Source of the DNA: Pyrrhosoma nymphula
Taxonomy: Eukaryota > Arthropoda > Insecta > Odonata > Coenagrionidae
Reading direction: 5' to 3'
Length of the DNA: 64,000 nucleotides
NCBI GenBank assembly: GCA_963573305.1
Contig: OY754337.1
Location: 75,653,094 to 75,717,093, forward strand
Part shown: positions 10,120-20,831 of the stretch, in pieces
Layout: every line of letters starts with the position of its first letter
How positions within the stretch are numbered: position 1 is the stretch's first letter
Made by a program: the position numbers and the translations under genes
Notes under the pieces: generated by a model
Told to the model about the DNA's origin: nothing
Databases searched by the model: none
What the model saw: only the letters and a program-made list of their open reading frames with translations

Positions 10120-12420
10120 TTATCAACTTTCATCGAAAATTTTAATCTGTTTTTGCTAAATACCGATGAAAAAACTCGTTTTAACAGTTTTAATGGAGAA
10201 TTCTCATCCATTGACCTTTGTTTGTGTACTAGCAGTTTAATGACTAAATGTCGAATGTCAGTACACACAGACCTATGTGGAAGCGATCACTTTCCCATCC
10301 TTGTTCGCAAGGAGGGCAGTTTTAATAACACTTTCACCACCCCAAGAAACTGGATCACCCGGAAGGAGGATTGGAGGAATTTTAGAAAACATTTTAATTT
10401 TAAACACGATGCCACTATTGACGCAGCACGGAACGTCGAAGTGTTGACATCATCCATAGTTGAGGCTGCAAGTTGCAGCATACCGTGGTCTTCGGGACAC
10501 GCTCGTCGGCCACCCGTGCCGTGGTGGACCGAGGAGTGCGCCAATGCAATTAGATTGCGCAGGCGAGCATTGCGCATTTTTAGCAAATATCCAACGGCAA
10601 CAAATCTGGCCTCTTTCCGACGTTTGAGGGCCAAAGCTCGGCAAGTCGTGAAGGAAGCAAAGAAGGCTTCCTGGATGGAATTTGTGTCCGGCGTAAATAA
10701 CAGAACCCCACTTGCACAGGTGCGTAGCATTTGCGGCTCTCGTCAGGAACACGGCGCTTCGATATTGAAGGTCGATGACCGGACGGTGACCTCCCAGCCG
10801 GAAATATGTGAAGTGTTTGGTCGTTTACTCGCGAAAACCTGCAGTAACTCCAACTATGATGCAGCGTTCAGAGCGATTAAAGATCGATCCGAGGCTGCTG
10901 CTCTAAATTTTAATTTTAATGGTACGCGTCCTATGGCTGCCTACAATGAATGCTTCACTATGTGGGAGCTGACCTCCCCAATTGCGGACTCCCGAGACTC
11001 CTCCCCAGGAATGGATGGCGTCCACAATGCGTTCATCCGGAATCTTCCCGGGGCCGCATTGTCGGAAGTCCTCCACACCCTCAACCAACTCTGGGTGGAG
11101 GGTACTGTCCCAAAATCCTGGCGGGAGTCTGCAGTAGTCCCTATTCCAAAGCCAGGAAAGGAAAGGGCTAATGCAAACAACTATAGACTCATCTCTCTTA
11201 CCAGCTGCCTGTGCAAGGTCATGGAAAGAATGGTCAATCGCCGGCTCGTTTGGTGGTTGGAGCGGCGGAACCTACTATCTAACATCCAGTGTGGTTTTCG
11301 GCGGGGAAGATCGACAATTGACCATCTCGTCCGAGCGGATAATTTCATCCAGGAAGCCTTTCTTTTGCGCCAACATGTCGTCACTGTCTTCTTCGATCTG
11401 GAGAAGGCATACGATAGGGTCTGGCGGCACAAAATTTTAAAGACGCTGCACAGTTGGGGTTTTAGGGGTAACTTACCCATTTTTATTCAAAACTTTTTAA
11501 CAGACCGGGTATTTAAAGTGAGAGTGGGGAAAAGTCTCTCACAGTTTTACACCCAGGAAAACGGAGTACCCCAGGGCTCCGTTTTAAGTGTCACGCTCTT
11601 TGCAATCGCCATCAATGATGTAGTGGATTGTATTAAGGCTCCGGTAATGGGATCATTGTTTGTTGATGACCTGGCTATTTTCTGCCGGTCGTACAAACTC
11701 TTCAGTGCAACCAGAATTATACAACTGACGCTAAATAAACTGGATAAATGGTCTCGCAGCAATGGCTTCCGTTTCTCAGCTGAGAAGACGAAATGCATTC
11801 ACTTTCACCGAAAACGGGGATATCATGTTCCACCACCTTTGCGCTTGGGCGGAAGAATCCTTCCATATGTGGAGTCAATACGGTTCCTCGGTATGATATT
11901 TGATTACCGACTTAATTGGCGGGAACATTGGCGACTGTTAAGTGAAAGATGCCGCCAGGCCTTAAATATTTTAAAAGTTTTAACTAACTCCAACTGGGGT
12001 GCAGATCGCACCACGATGCTTTTACTGTACCGTGCCCTCATTAGATCTCGTATGGACTACGGCTCTTTCGTCTACTCCTCCGGACGAGAGTCGTACCTGA
12101 GGCCTTTGACAACGGTTCACAATGCTGGATTGCGGCTGGCCACCGGCGCTTTCAGGACCAGTCCGGTTCTGAGCATTTATGCCGACGCCGGAGAGCCCCC
12201 TCTGTATGTCCGCAGGAACATGCTGATGTGCTCCTACGTGGCAAAACTTTTATCAATGACAAAGCATCCATGTTACGATATTGTTTTTAACCCTAGATTT
12301 TTAGACAATTTTAATGGACGGAGAAGGGCCACTCGCCCTTTAAGCGTACGTTTTAACAATTTTATCGAAGAGAATAATTTCTCTCTTCCGGAAGTATACC
12401 CGGTAGGTTATTCCAACCAA
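10120..12420 (+). CDS. E1 ORF2, first part: endonuclease C-terminus and reverse transcriptase
   Basis: The frame is open from the element's truncated start. Endonuclease: FNSFNGEFSSIDLCLCTS and CGSDHFPILV. Reverse transcriptase: FRRGRSTIDHL, FFDLEKAYDRVW, QGSVLSVTLFAIAIND and SLFVDDLAIFC (the DD catalytic pair in an FVDD box near 11660). The thumb region and GADRTTMLLLYRALIRSR follow. Compared with E2 and E3, four codons (WRKV in E2) are missing in frame after TPLAQV. The frame breaks off at 12420, where E2 is inserted, and resumes at 18114 in the same phase. There is no initiation codon because the 5' part was never copied. This enzyme would nick target DNA and prime reverse transcription of its own RNA. 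Truncated, hence not autonomous. Confidence 0.9.
12408..12420. repeat. Left target-site duplication of E2 (13 bp)
   Basis: TTATTCCAACCAA is repeated exactly at 18101-18113. Removing E2 and one copy rejoins the E1 reading frame through the codons for YSNQ. Confidence 0.97.
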
Positions 12421-13010
12421 TACCCTTGCGGGTAGGGGGATGGAGAATACTCCCGCAGTATCCCTGCTTGTCGTAAGAGGCGACTAAAAGGGCGGGGAAG
12501 GAAACCCCGGAAAAAACCCCAGTGTCAGCAAGGGTTGAGTCTGGACAGTCTTGTGGGTCAACTGTGTGTGCGGCCATGCCACCTGGCCTGCGATCCACCC
12601 GCATGTTTGCCGTGTGCGGAGACCCGTAAGGGGGAGAAGGGGATCCTGGTGGGTGAGTTCTCCGGCACCCAGCCGGGTGTCGGATACCCGGTATGGGCCG
12701 GGATTCAATACCCCACTTCGGCCCTGGATCCCCTGTAAACGGGCGGTCAAGATCTAGCCAGTCTTGATCAATCGGCTTATCGACACGTTTCGATGGCGAG
12801 TGCTGGAGTGATGGGGGTCTGTGTAGGGCGGCCGAAGGTGTATGGGTTTGGAGGGCCCATTCACTGGAGACCTAACCTGAAGCAAATCCCCTACACGATA
12901 GTGCTATATCCCTTGGGTAGCCCTGGCGACCACACCGGCTGGCGGTGTGGCGTCCCAAATATGTGGCTCCGTGGTGGGTGGGGAGCCCAGGGGATGAACC
13001 TCTTATATTA
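12421..13010 (+). promoter_or_regulatory. E2 5' UTR with conserved structured start
   Basis: This untranslated region precedes ORF1. The first 80 bases match the E3 5' end almost base for base, including GTCGTAAGAGGCGAC (a GTCG/CGAC stem), a GCGGG/CCCGC pairing and GGGAT/ATCCC. As in other non-LTR elements the internal promoter must lie here, but no promoter motif was identified. Short frames in this block on both strands are not considered genes. Confidence 0.6.
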
Positions 13011-14186
13011 ATGGAACCAGATACCCTTCCTCCATTAAAAAGATCCCGTCCGGAAACGGGCGGGGGAGTTAACCCGGTGTCCGCTTGTAGGCGGTACTTG
13101 ATAATGAGATGTGCAAAGGAAGATGAGACCCTCACTAAGGTATCTCCCTTCCTAATCCGTAGAGTCCTTTCAGCAGCAGTTACTGGCGACTTAATATCTG
13201 CCAAGAAGCTACGTGACGGAACTTTATTAATAGAAACGGCCAATGATACCCAAAGTGCAAAGTTGCTTAATTTTACCCGTTTATATGATATACCAGTGAA
13301 GGTCGAGGTGCACCGCACCTTGAACACCAGTCGGGGAGTGATAAGCAGTTACGACCTGCTGTATGTCGACGACGACGAAATAAAGAGGGAAATGGCCCCT
13401 CAGGGCATTATAGACTGTCGTCGATTAAAAATAAAGCGGAACGGTGAGCTGATCAACAGCACGTCTGTTATCCTCACCTTCTCGCGCGACACGCTCCCCG
13501 ACAAGGTTTTTGTTGGGTATGAATCGGTTCCTGTCTGCCCATTCATCCCTAACTCCATGCGATGTTTTCAATGCCAACACTTTGGCCATATCGCCACTAG
13601 ATGCAAGGGCAAGGCCACCTGCCCGCGCTGTGGTAATGAAAAGCATGAGGATGATGGTTGCACCTCCGAACCTTTTTGTGTCAATTGCGAGGGTGCACAC
13701 CCAGTGTACTCCCGCGATTGTCCGAGAATGAAAGAGGAAAAGAAGATAATGGAGATAAAAACAGTTGAAAAGTTGCCATACATAGAAGCCAGAAAAAAGT
13801 ACCGCACCCTAATAGCCCCTACTTTCTCCAGATCTTTCGCTGCTGTCGTTGAAACCCCAACCAATAAAAATGGATCTGACAATACTCAGAAAAATGATGC
13901 AGATAAGACAACGGACACAAGAAAGTCTAGAAAAGATGAAGAAGCCAAGCCGGATAAGGCTACAAAGCCGGCAAAACCAAAGAATGTCACCTGTGCGGGT
14001 TCTCCTAAGAAGAACCCGCCGAAACCCACTGGGACCCCGCCCTCGGGGCGTGAGAAAACGCCATCCCCCGGCCCCTCCGGGGTACGCGCTCCATGCCCAG
14101 AGGAGGCTATGGAGGAGGATGACCCGTCTGAGACAGACGTCCTCTTAGCCAGGCAAAAGGGGAAAAAGAGCCGAATTAGGCGCTGA
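13011..14186 (+). CDS. E2 ORF1: gag-like nucleic-acid-binding protein with three zinc knuckles
   Basis: The 391-residue frame starts at ATG 13011; the same MExxxLPPxKRSRP start occurs in E3, which decides the start. Residues about 20-170 form a conserved N-terminal domain (SPFLIRRVLSAAVTGDL, KLRDGTLLIETAN, VHRTLNTSRGVIS). Three zinc knuckles follow: C185-C198 (CFQCQHFGHIATRC, CCHC), about 204-217 (CPRCGNEKHEDDGC, CCHC) and about 223-237 (CVNCEGAHPVYSRDC, CCHC with wider spacing). A Lys/Pro-rich tail ends in KGKKSRIRR. Such proteins coat element RNA and help target-primed reverse transcription. The ORF is intact although ORF2 is not. The stop is 70 nt before the ORF2 ATG. Confidence 0.88.
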   Translation: MEPDTLPPLKRSRPETGGGVNPVSACRRYLIMRCAKEDETLTKVSPFLIRRVLSAAVTGDLISAKKLRDGTLLIETANDTQSAKLLNFTRLYDIPVKVEVHRTLNTSRGVISSYDLLYVDDDEIKREMAPQGIIDCRRLKIKRNGELINSTSVILTFSRDTLPDKVFVGYESVPVCPFIPNSMRCFQCQHFGHIATRCKGKATCPRCGNEKHEDDGCTSEPFCVNCEGAHPVYSRDCPRMKEEKKIMEIKTVEKLPYIEARKKYRTLIAPTFSRSFAAVVETPTNKNGSDNTQKNDADKTTDTRKSRKDEEAKPDKATKPAKPKNVTCAGSPKKNPPKPTGTPPSGREKTPSPGPSGVRAPCPEEAMEEDDPSETDVLLARQKGKKSRIRR

Positions 14187-14256
14187 TCCTCCTAACGGAT
14201 GGACAGACTGCTGTTTTTAACTTGTTTCTCGCCTTTTATTTTTTTTCCCTTTTTAA

Positions 14257-17200
14257 ATGAATTCTATTTTACAGTGGAACTGTAATGGGTTTTATCGTCA
14301 CAAGGAGGAGTTAACCATTTTAATTCGTGATTTTAATCCGTCTTGTATTTGTCTCCAAGAGACGCATTTTAAAGCCACGGACAAGGGTAACTTAAGGAAT
14401 TTTAATGTTTTTAGATACGACGATGCCAGCGGCCAACGAGCCCAGGGTGGAGTGGCGGTTGCTGTCTGGGAGACCCTTTACACCTCTCGGGTACAACTGA
14501 ACACACCTTTTCAGGCGGTTGCTGTGACTGTGCACGCACCAGAGACCATAACGCTGTGCAACGTTTACTTACCGGAGTGCGCTCCAGTCACTGAAAACAA
14601 CCTCGAGAATCTTATCCTTCAATTACCCAAGCCCTTTATACTTTTAGGAGACTTTAATGCACATGACCCTTTGTGGGGTAGCTCTAGAAGCCAGTGCAAT
14701 AGAAGAGGGCGGATTTTATCACATTTTATCCAGGATTTTAACCTTGTTCTACTGAATAGTAGTGAGAAAACTCGTTTTAATAGTTTTAATGGAGAATTTT
14801 CTTCCATTGACCTCGCCATCTGCTCGAGCAGTCTTTCCACGAAACTCAACTTATCCGTTCATACAGATCTATGTGGCATTTTCCCCTTTTTATACGTAAG
14901 AACATCTTTTTTAATCCATTTTTTATAACTCCTGGAAATTGGATTATTCAGAAAGCTGACTGGTCAATTTTCAGAGATAATTTTACATATAAACATGACG
15001 GCAACCGTGACGTAATGCAAAACGTCGAAGTCCTTACATCTGCAATCATCGAGGCGGCAAATACCAGCGTCCCACGATCCAAGGGTATCGTCCGTCGACC
15101 TCCAGTGCCATGGTGGACAGAGGAATGCGCGAAGGCAATAAAATTGCGGAAGCGAGCACTTCGCATTTTTCAGAAGTACCCCACGAAAACCAATCTTGCC
15201 TCCTTCCGACGTCTTCGAGCGAAAGCCCGACAAATCGTAAAGGAGGCGAAGAAGGCCTCCTGGATAGAATTCATCTCAGGCGTCAACCACAGGACGCCTC
15301 TTGCACAGGTCTGGAGGAAGGTACGAAGCATCTCGGGCTCCCGTCAGCAATGCGGCGTTTCCGGACTAAAAGTCGATGACCGGGTAATAACATCTCCCTC
15401 GGAATTATGTGAGATCTTTGGCCATACGTTCAGCAACATCTGCAGTAACGACAATTATGATGCCGACTTCAGAGAAATAAAGCAACGCTGCGAAGCAAAA
15501 TCCCTAACGTTCCGTGAAACGCAGGGTATTGCTGACTATAACGAATGCTTCTCGCTATGGGAGCTGGCCTCTGCAATTGCGGAATCCAGGAATTCGTCCC
15601 CAGGAACAGTGTCCATAACGCTTTTCTCCGGAACATACCGAAGAAAGCGCTGCTGGACGTCCTTCATACCCTCAACCATATTTGGTTGGAGCGTAGTTTT
15701 CCACAATCCTGGCGGGAATCTATCGTGGTTCCAATAGCGAAGCAGGGAAAAGACAACAGTAGCCCTAGCAACTATAGGCCCATCTCTCTTACCAGTTGCC
15801 TGTGCAAGGTTATGGAAAGAATGGTCAATCGCCGGCTTGTTTGGTGGTTGGAGCGGCGAAACCTTCTTTCCAACATACAATGTGGCTTTCGTAGGGGAAG
15901 ATCTACTATCGACCATCTCATTCGGACTGATAATTTTATCCAGGAGGCCTTTCTTCTGCGTCAACATGTCATTGGTGTCTTCTTTGACTTGGAGAAGGCC
16001 TATGACATGCTATGGCGCCGGAAGATCTTGCAAACAATGCACAGTTGGGGTTTAGGGGTAACCTACCCATTTTTATCCGAAACTTTATAACAAACCGTGG
16101 TTTTAGAGTGAGAGTGGGAAAAAACCTCTCACAGTTTTACTCTCAGGATAACGGCGTACCCCAGGGCTCTGTTTTAAGCGTTACATTATTTGCAATCGCC
16201 ATTAATGATATTGCGGACTGTATAAAGTCACCGGTGATGGGATCCCTATTCGTAGACGACCTTGCAATCTTCTGCAGGTCGTCTACATTGGCCAGCGTTG
16301 CAAGACTGACACAGTTGACTGTCATCAAACTGAACAACTGGGCAAAGAGAAACGGGCTTCGTTTCTCCAAGGAGAAAACTGTATGCATGCATTTTCACCG
16401 ATTGCGAGGTATCCACATAGCTCCGCCGTTACGATTGGGACGAAATAACCTTCCTTACGTGGAATAGGTTCGATTTCTCGGTATGATTTTAGACCGTAGG
16501 TTGACATGGCAGGAGCACGTCCGCAAACTAGCCGATAAGTGCCGCCGTAGCCTAAACATTTTACGAATTTTAAACAACACAACATGGGGTGCTGATCGCA
16601 CGACCTCGATCTTACTATACCGTGCGCTGATTCGGTTGAAAATAGACTACGGGTGTTTAGTCTACTCATCTGGACGAGAGTCTTATCTGCGACCGTTAAC
16701 AACGGTCCACAACGCAGGATTACGGTTAGCAATTGGCGCTTTTAGGACCTCTCCTGTCCTAAGCCTCTATGCAGACGCCGGGGAGCCGCCGCTGGCTACT
16801 CGTAGGCTAATGTTGACATGCAACTATGTGTCAAAAATTTTATCAATGTCGAGACACCCATGCTTTGACATGGTTTTTAAACCAAGGTTTTTAGATATTT
16901 TTAACAGAAGGACGAGGGCTACTAGGCCACTAAGTATTCGTTTTAAAGATTTTATTGATGAATTTGACATCTCACTACCGGATGTGTATGCGGTCGGGTA
17001 CTCAAAATACCCGCCTTGGTCTTTACCGCGACCAGAGTGCTATACTGTTGTGGATGGACGCCAGAAATCCTCTGCCACACCGCAGGAGTACCAGAGCCTG
17101 TTTTTAGAATTCCTGGGTAACCACCCGGACTCCACTCCCGTGTATACGGATGGATCGAAGACTGATTCAGCATGCGCATGTGCCGTGTCCTCCACACACC

Positions 17201-17946
17201 ACAAGGTCATCAAGGCGAGACTCAATCCACTGTGTAGCGTATACACTGCGGAATTATTCGCAATTAAGATGGCCCTAAGGAATATCAATTGCAATTCTGG
17301 CTCTTTCCATATCTGCACCGACTCTTTAAGCGCCGTGAAGTCCATTTCGGCCTATTACCCACACCATCCTCTTGTCCAGGATATACAATGCACCCTCCAA
17401 TCCCTTCTTAACAAGGGAATTAAAACATCATTTGTCTGGATCCCTGGACACGTGGGAATAGCTGGTAACGAACGAGCGGACAAAGCAGCAAAGGAAGCAC
17501 TGCACATGCCACAAATTGTATCGAACAAGGTAACTGCAGAAGACCTAAAATCTATGTTTCGAAACATAGCAATGGGCAGATGGCAAGAATCGTGGCAGGA
17601 GATACATAATAGCAAACTTCGGTCTGTGAAACCGGTAGTAACAGTGTGGCCCTCTTCTGTCAGGAGTACCCGGAGGGAAGAAGTCGCAATCACTCGTCTG
17701 AGGATAGGGCATACTGCCCTGACCCACTCATACCTCTTCACAGAAGAGAAGACTCCACCTCGGTGTGATGATTGCGACTCCTCTCTGAGTGTGCGACACA
17801 TCCTGACGGAGTGTGAAAAATACCGGTCTTCTCGAGAAAGACATAAGGTTAACGGGACCTTAGAAACTATCCTAGGCGACTCCCCTGATAGTCTCACCCG
17901 AGTAATTGCTTTTTTAAAAGATATTAATGTTTTAAATAAATTATAA
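14257..17946 (+). pseudogene. E2 ORF2: endonuclease, reverse transcriptase, RNase H, broken
   Basis: The frame starts at ATG 14257 with MNSILQWNCNGFYRHKEEL, the APE-type endonuclease N-terminus, then ICLQETHFK, LLGDFNAHDPLWGS and SSIDLAI. RT motifs are FRRGRSTIDHL, FFDLEKAYD, PQGSVLSVTLFAIAIND and SLFVDDLAIFC. RNase H has VYTDGSK, ELFAIKMAL, ICTDSLSAV and WIPGHVGIAGNERAD, then a C-terminal CDDC...H...C finger (near 17770-17815). Breaks: frameshifts near 14878 (after DLCG), 15607 (after NSSPG) and 16052 (after HSWG), and a TAG at 16465-16467 (after LPYVE). The part from 16483 to 17946 is open. It encodes the replication enzyme of the element but cannot be made as one protein. Confidence 0.9.
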
Positions 17947-18100
17947 ATTCACTGTTTTAGGGTTAATTGCACATTTTATCACATGTAGGCAAGCGAAATT
18001 TTAATTTTTTATTCGTAATTTATATTTTGTACTTATAAGGATGAGAGTGGTGCAAAATGACCATAGTAGTCGACGCACCCAAAAATAATAATACTACTAC
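17947..18100 (+). mobile_element. E2 3' UTR with conserved terminal stem and trinucleotide tail
   Basis: The AT-rich 3' UTR ends in GGTGCAAAATGACC, a GTCGACGCACC arm and a run of AAT then TAC units. The stem arms GGTGC/GCACC match E0, E1 and E3. The tail adjoins the right target duplication. Confidence 0.8.
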
Positions 18101-18113
18101 TTATTCCAACCAA
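18101..18113. repeat. Right target-site duplication of E2 (13 bp)
   Basis: Exact copy of 12408-12420, immediately after the TAC tail of E2. Confidence 0.97.
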
Positions 18114-19049
18114 GCTCCATGGAATATACCACGGCCAGATATTTACCTTGAACTGAGCAAGTTACAAAAATCCTCCACCATCGATTCAGAATACCAGGTT
18201 ATGTTCAAGGAAATGCTGAATTCCCACCCGGATACCATCCCTATATATACGGATGGATCCAAGTCCAATTCAGCCTGTGCGTGCGCAGTATACTTCCGTA
18301 ACCACGGAGTCGTGAAAGCGAAGCTCAGTCCGCTGTGTAGTGTTTACACAGTGGAACTGTTCGCTATAAAGATGACTATCCACGGCATACATGGCTGTAA
18401 TAAGTCTTTTATAATCTGCACAGACTCTTTAAGCGCATTGAAAGCAGTTTCTGACTTTTCCCCACTCAGTCCTATCGTTCAGGATATACATAATGCCCTT
18501 ATTTCTCTTAATAACAAGGGAATAAGAGTAAGCTTTTCATGGGTTCCTGGGCATGTGGGAATAGACGGAAACGAGAAGGCTGACTCAGCGGCGAAGGATG
18601 CCCTGAACGACCTCGAAGCCTTCTCTTTCCTGGTACCGGCAGAGGACCTTAAGTGTACCCTAAAAAATATATGTGCACAGAGGTGGAAGGACTCGTGGAG
18701 GAGCCAAATGAATAACAAATTGCGCTGCCTGAAAGCAGATACGCAGGCGTGGGCCTCTTCCGTCAGGAGCTGTCGCAGGGAGGCAGTTGTCATCACGCGA
18801 CTGAGAATAGGGCACTGTGCCCTGACCCACTCATACCTCTTCACCGAAGAGAAGATCCCACCTCGCTGTGATGAATGCGACTGCCCATTGAGTGTAATAC
18901 ACATATTGACGGCTTGTGAAAGGTACCGAGCTCTCCGAGAAAGATATCACATTAGTGGTGGGCTAGAACAAGTTCTCGGCAGTAACCCTATTGTTCTCGG
19001 TCGCGTAGTCGAATTTTTAAAATGTATTGACATATTTAAGGCACTTTAA
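18114..19049 (+). CDS. E1 ORF2, second part: RNase H domain and C-terminal finger
   Basis: This continues the E1 frame after the E2 insertion. RNase H motifs: IYTDGSKSNSACACAV (Asp), ELFAIKM (Glu), ICTDSLSALKAV (Asp) and WVPGHVGIDGNEKADSAAK (His/Asp). The C-terminal zinc-finger-like segment is CDECDCPLSVIHILTAC. It ends at a normal family stop, with DIFKAL before it. No stop or frameshift is present from 10120 to 12420 or from 18101 to 19049. The enzyme removes RNA from the RNA-DNA hybrid during second-strand synthesis. An ATG-started reading from 18057 is an artefact of the E2 tail. Confidence 0.9.
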   Translation, partial: APWNIPRPDIYLELSKLQKSSTIDSEYQVMFKEMLNSHPDTIPIYTDGSKSNSACACAVYFRNHGVVKAKLSPLCSVYTVELFAIKMTIHGIHGCNKSFIICTDSLSALKAVSDFSPLSPIVQDIHNALISLNNKGIRVSFSWVPGHVGIDGNEKADSAAKDALNDLEAFSFLVPAEDLKCTLKNICAQRWKDSWRSQMNNKLRCLKADTQAWASSVRSCRREAVVITRLRIGHCALTHSYLFTEEKIPPRCDECDCPLSVIHILTACERYRALRERYHISGGLEQVLGSNPIVLGRVVEFLKCIDIFKAL

Positions 19050-19244
19050 AATCTAATGTTTTAATGGGAAACACGCTTTATTTTATTCCTTATCTGGTAT
19101 CAAAAAATTTAATTCTTAGATAATAAATATTGAATTCCACTTCCTATACATTTTTATACATTTTTATTGACATGAACTAGGTTGCGAGCGGTGCAAAATG
19201 TCCTTAGCTGTCGACGCACCTGATAAACCTACTACTACTACTAC
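19050..19244 (+). mobile_element. E1 3' UTR and (TAC)n tail
   Basis: Follows the E1 stop. Contains GGTGCAAAATGTCC, then the GTCGACGCACC arm and a CTACTACTACTACTAC tail that abuts the right target duplication. Confidence 0.85.
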
Positions 19245-19257
19245 TAGGAATTTATTG
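19245..19257. repeat. Right target-site duplication of E1 (13 bp)
   Basis: Exact copy of TAGGAATTTATTG at 10105-10117. It is also genuine Gypsy coding sequence. Confidence 0.95.
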
Positions 19258-20162
19258 TAGTAGTTCACAAAACCACAAAATGCTTTTACTTCAGAAACAT
19301 TCTTTGGCCTTGGACAGTCTAAAACTGCTTGGACTCTTTTATTTGTTTTGTGTAACCCCTTTTCATCAATCACGTGTCCGCAATATTCGACTGATTCGGC
19401 CATGAAAATACATTTGTTTCTATTAACAGTTAGTCCCTTTTCCAATAACCTTTTGAAAAGTAATTCTAAATTTTTCATTGCCTCTGCATCTGAACTCCTA
19501 GTTATCAGTATATCATCTTGAAAACAGAAACAATTTGGTATCCCTGTCAATATCTGATCCATGCATTGCTGCCAAATGGCAGGAGCAGAAGCAATTCCAA
19601 AAGCTAGTCTCGTATATTGATACAAACCCTTGTGGGTTGCAACAGTCAAAAGTTCCTGTGAATCTGGATCCATCTCTAGATGATGGTATGCCGAATTCAG
19701 GTCTAACTTCGTAAATTTCTTCCCACCCTCTAAATGAGTAAAAATGTCCTCAATTCTAGGTATTGGATGCTGAGGAACCACTAAATTAGGGTTTACTGTG
19801 ACCTTGAAGTCTCCACAAATTCTCACTCTATCCTTTCCTTTGGGTCTGGGAACGATTGAGGTAGCCCTCTCACTATTGTCTACTTTTACTAAAATATTCT
19901 GTTTCACCATCAGATCTATTTCTTTCTCAATCAAAGGTTTGTAAGCATATGGCGGATGTCTAAACTTCATTGCCTTTGGCTTGGCATTCTCTTTCAGTCT
20001 GAGTTTCCTTTTTATCCCCTTCAAAACTCCTGGTTTATTGTCAAACAAAGCATCGTATTCTTTCAATAACGAAGCTAAATTATTTTCAACCATTTCAATT
20101 TTCATTATATCTGTTGAAGATTGTACCCGTTCCCAGTCAACAGGAATTACCTCTACCCACAA
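19258..20162 (-). pseudogene. Gypsy (K02A2.6-like) reverse transcriptase domain
   Basis: The minus-strand frame is uninterrupted. Order of motifs: LLKEYDALFDNKPGVLKG, FRHPPYAYKPLIEKEIDLM, SIVPRPKGKDRVRICGDF, HPIPRIEDIFTHLEGGKKF, KLDLNSAYHHLEMD (first catalytic Asp), QYTRLAFGIASAPAIWQQ and CFQDDILI (the catalytic DD pair in an FQDD box). YCGHVIDEKGL and KAFCGFVNYYNKF follow. The frame then runs into E1. It joins the RNase H arm at 10104 once E1 is removed. Upstream, a shift of frame separates it from the protease. As part of a broken polyprotein it is a pseudogene although this domain is open. Confidence 0.92.
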
Positions 20163-20172
20163 TAGGTTAACA

Positions 20173-20598
20173 TTAATTTTCTACAACATTTATGGTCAGA
20201 TTTACCTTGGTACCTTTAAACTTCACGTTAACCAGACGTTCACTCACAAGAACAATTATTTCCCCTGTGTAGGTTTTAAGGTGCACCTGGCAGCATTTTA
20301 TGCTTATATGAGGAAATAATTCAGAAAATTGAGATTTTGAAATTAAGTTAACTCCAGAACCCGTATCAATTTCAAACGATACTCTCTTACCCTCAACACA
20401 AATGTCCAAACACCATGGAGCCCTATGCTTGACCTTACCTCTGAATGTCTTAACCTCTTGAGTGTTTAAATTGACATTCATTTCAAAGAGTGAATCAGAA
20501 GAACTTTCAGAACATTTTGAAATACATTTTTTCTTCTTCTTAGTCATTTTCATATTACCACTGTCAGTTACTTCCACATAACCGCACAGTAGGTTCAT
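20173..20598 (-). pseudogene. Gypsy aspartic protease region
   Basis: The minus-strand frame contains FEIDTGSGVNLIS, the retropepsin DTG active-site box, after a Lys-rich and Ser-rich linker, and ends VNLTINVVEN at a stop. The reverse transcriptase follows in another frame a few bases on, so one frameshift lies at 20165-20175. The protease would cut the Gag-Pol polyprotein in the particle. Confidence 0.8.
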
Positions 20599-20791
20599 CT
20601 TCTTCTGACTCCGAAAACCCGTGGTCCTCCAGAGATTTCACAGTTGCCTTTCTGTTCGAGTTCTTGTAACACACCTTAGAAACATTACCCCTTTTCCCAC
20701 GCTTCTCACAGTTTGTTTTTTTATTAGGACATTTAGGCCGTATGTCAACAATAGCACGTAATTTCTTTGATCGTTGATGAGGCTTTTTCAC
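20564..20791 (-). pseudogene. Gypsy nucleocapsid zinc-knuckle region, decayed
   Basis: The minus-strand frame reads KCPNKKTNCEKRGKRGNVSKVC. The expected knuckle C-x2-C-x4-H-x4-C has Arg in place of the second Cys and Asn in place of the His, so metal binding is lost. A SESEEDEP acidic stretch leads into the protease region in an overlapping frame. Confidence 0.6.
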
Positions 20792-20831
20792 ACGAGGCTG
20801 ATTTCGGTTTAAACTGAACTTTATTCACATT

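Larger units (their letters stand above)
12421..18100 (+). mobile_element. E2: near full-length I-like non-LTR retrotransposon nested in E1
   Basis: The 5,680-bp element has a 5' UTR, a gag-like ORF1 (13011-14186), a broken ORF2 (14257-17946) and a 3' UTR ending in the family stem plus an AATAATAATACTACTAC tail. Its 5' tip forms a TACCC-TTGC-GGGTA hairpin. The next 80 bases are nearly identical to the E3 5' end, which supports a true full-length 5' end. It is flanked by 13-bp target duplications inside E1. Confidence 0.93.
10118..19244 (+). mobile_element. E1: 5'-truncated I-like non-LTR retrotransposon, itself split by E2
   Basis: E1 consists of 10118-12420 and 18114-19244 (18101-18113 is the second copy of the E2 target duplication). 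It starts abruptly inside the endonuclease domain, typical of incomplete reverse transcription, and ends with the family's 3' stem and a (TAC)n tail. Exact 13-bp target duplications flank it. Its host is the minus-strand Gypsy element. RNase H plus endonuclease plus RT and a trinucleotide 3' tail place the family in the I/Nimb-like group rather than Jockey. Clade placement is from domain order only. Confidence 0.9.

Noticed and set aside
10287..11798. Minus-strand frames opposite E1 ORF2
   Set aside because: Shadows of the reverse transcriptase frame on the plus strand.
12535..12757. Small frames in the 5' UTRs of E2 and E3 (also 27209-27619)
   Set aside because: Present only because of GC content; the two elements do not keep the same frames.
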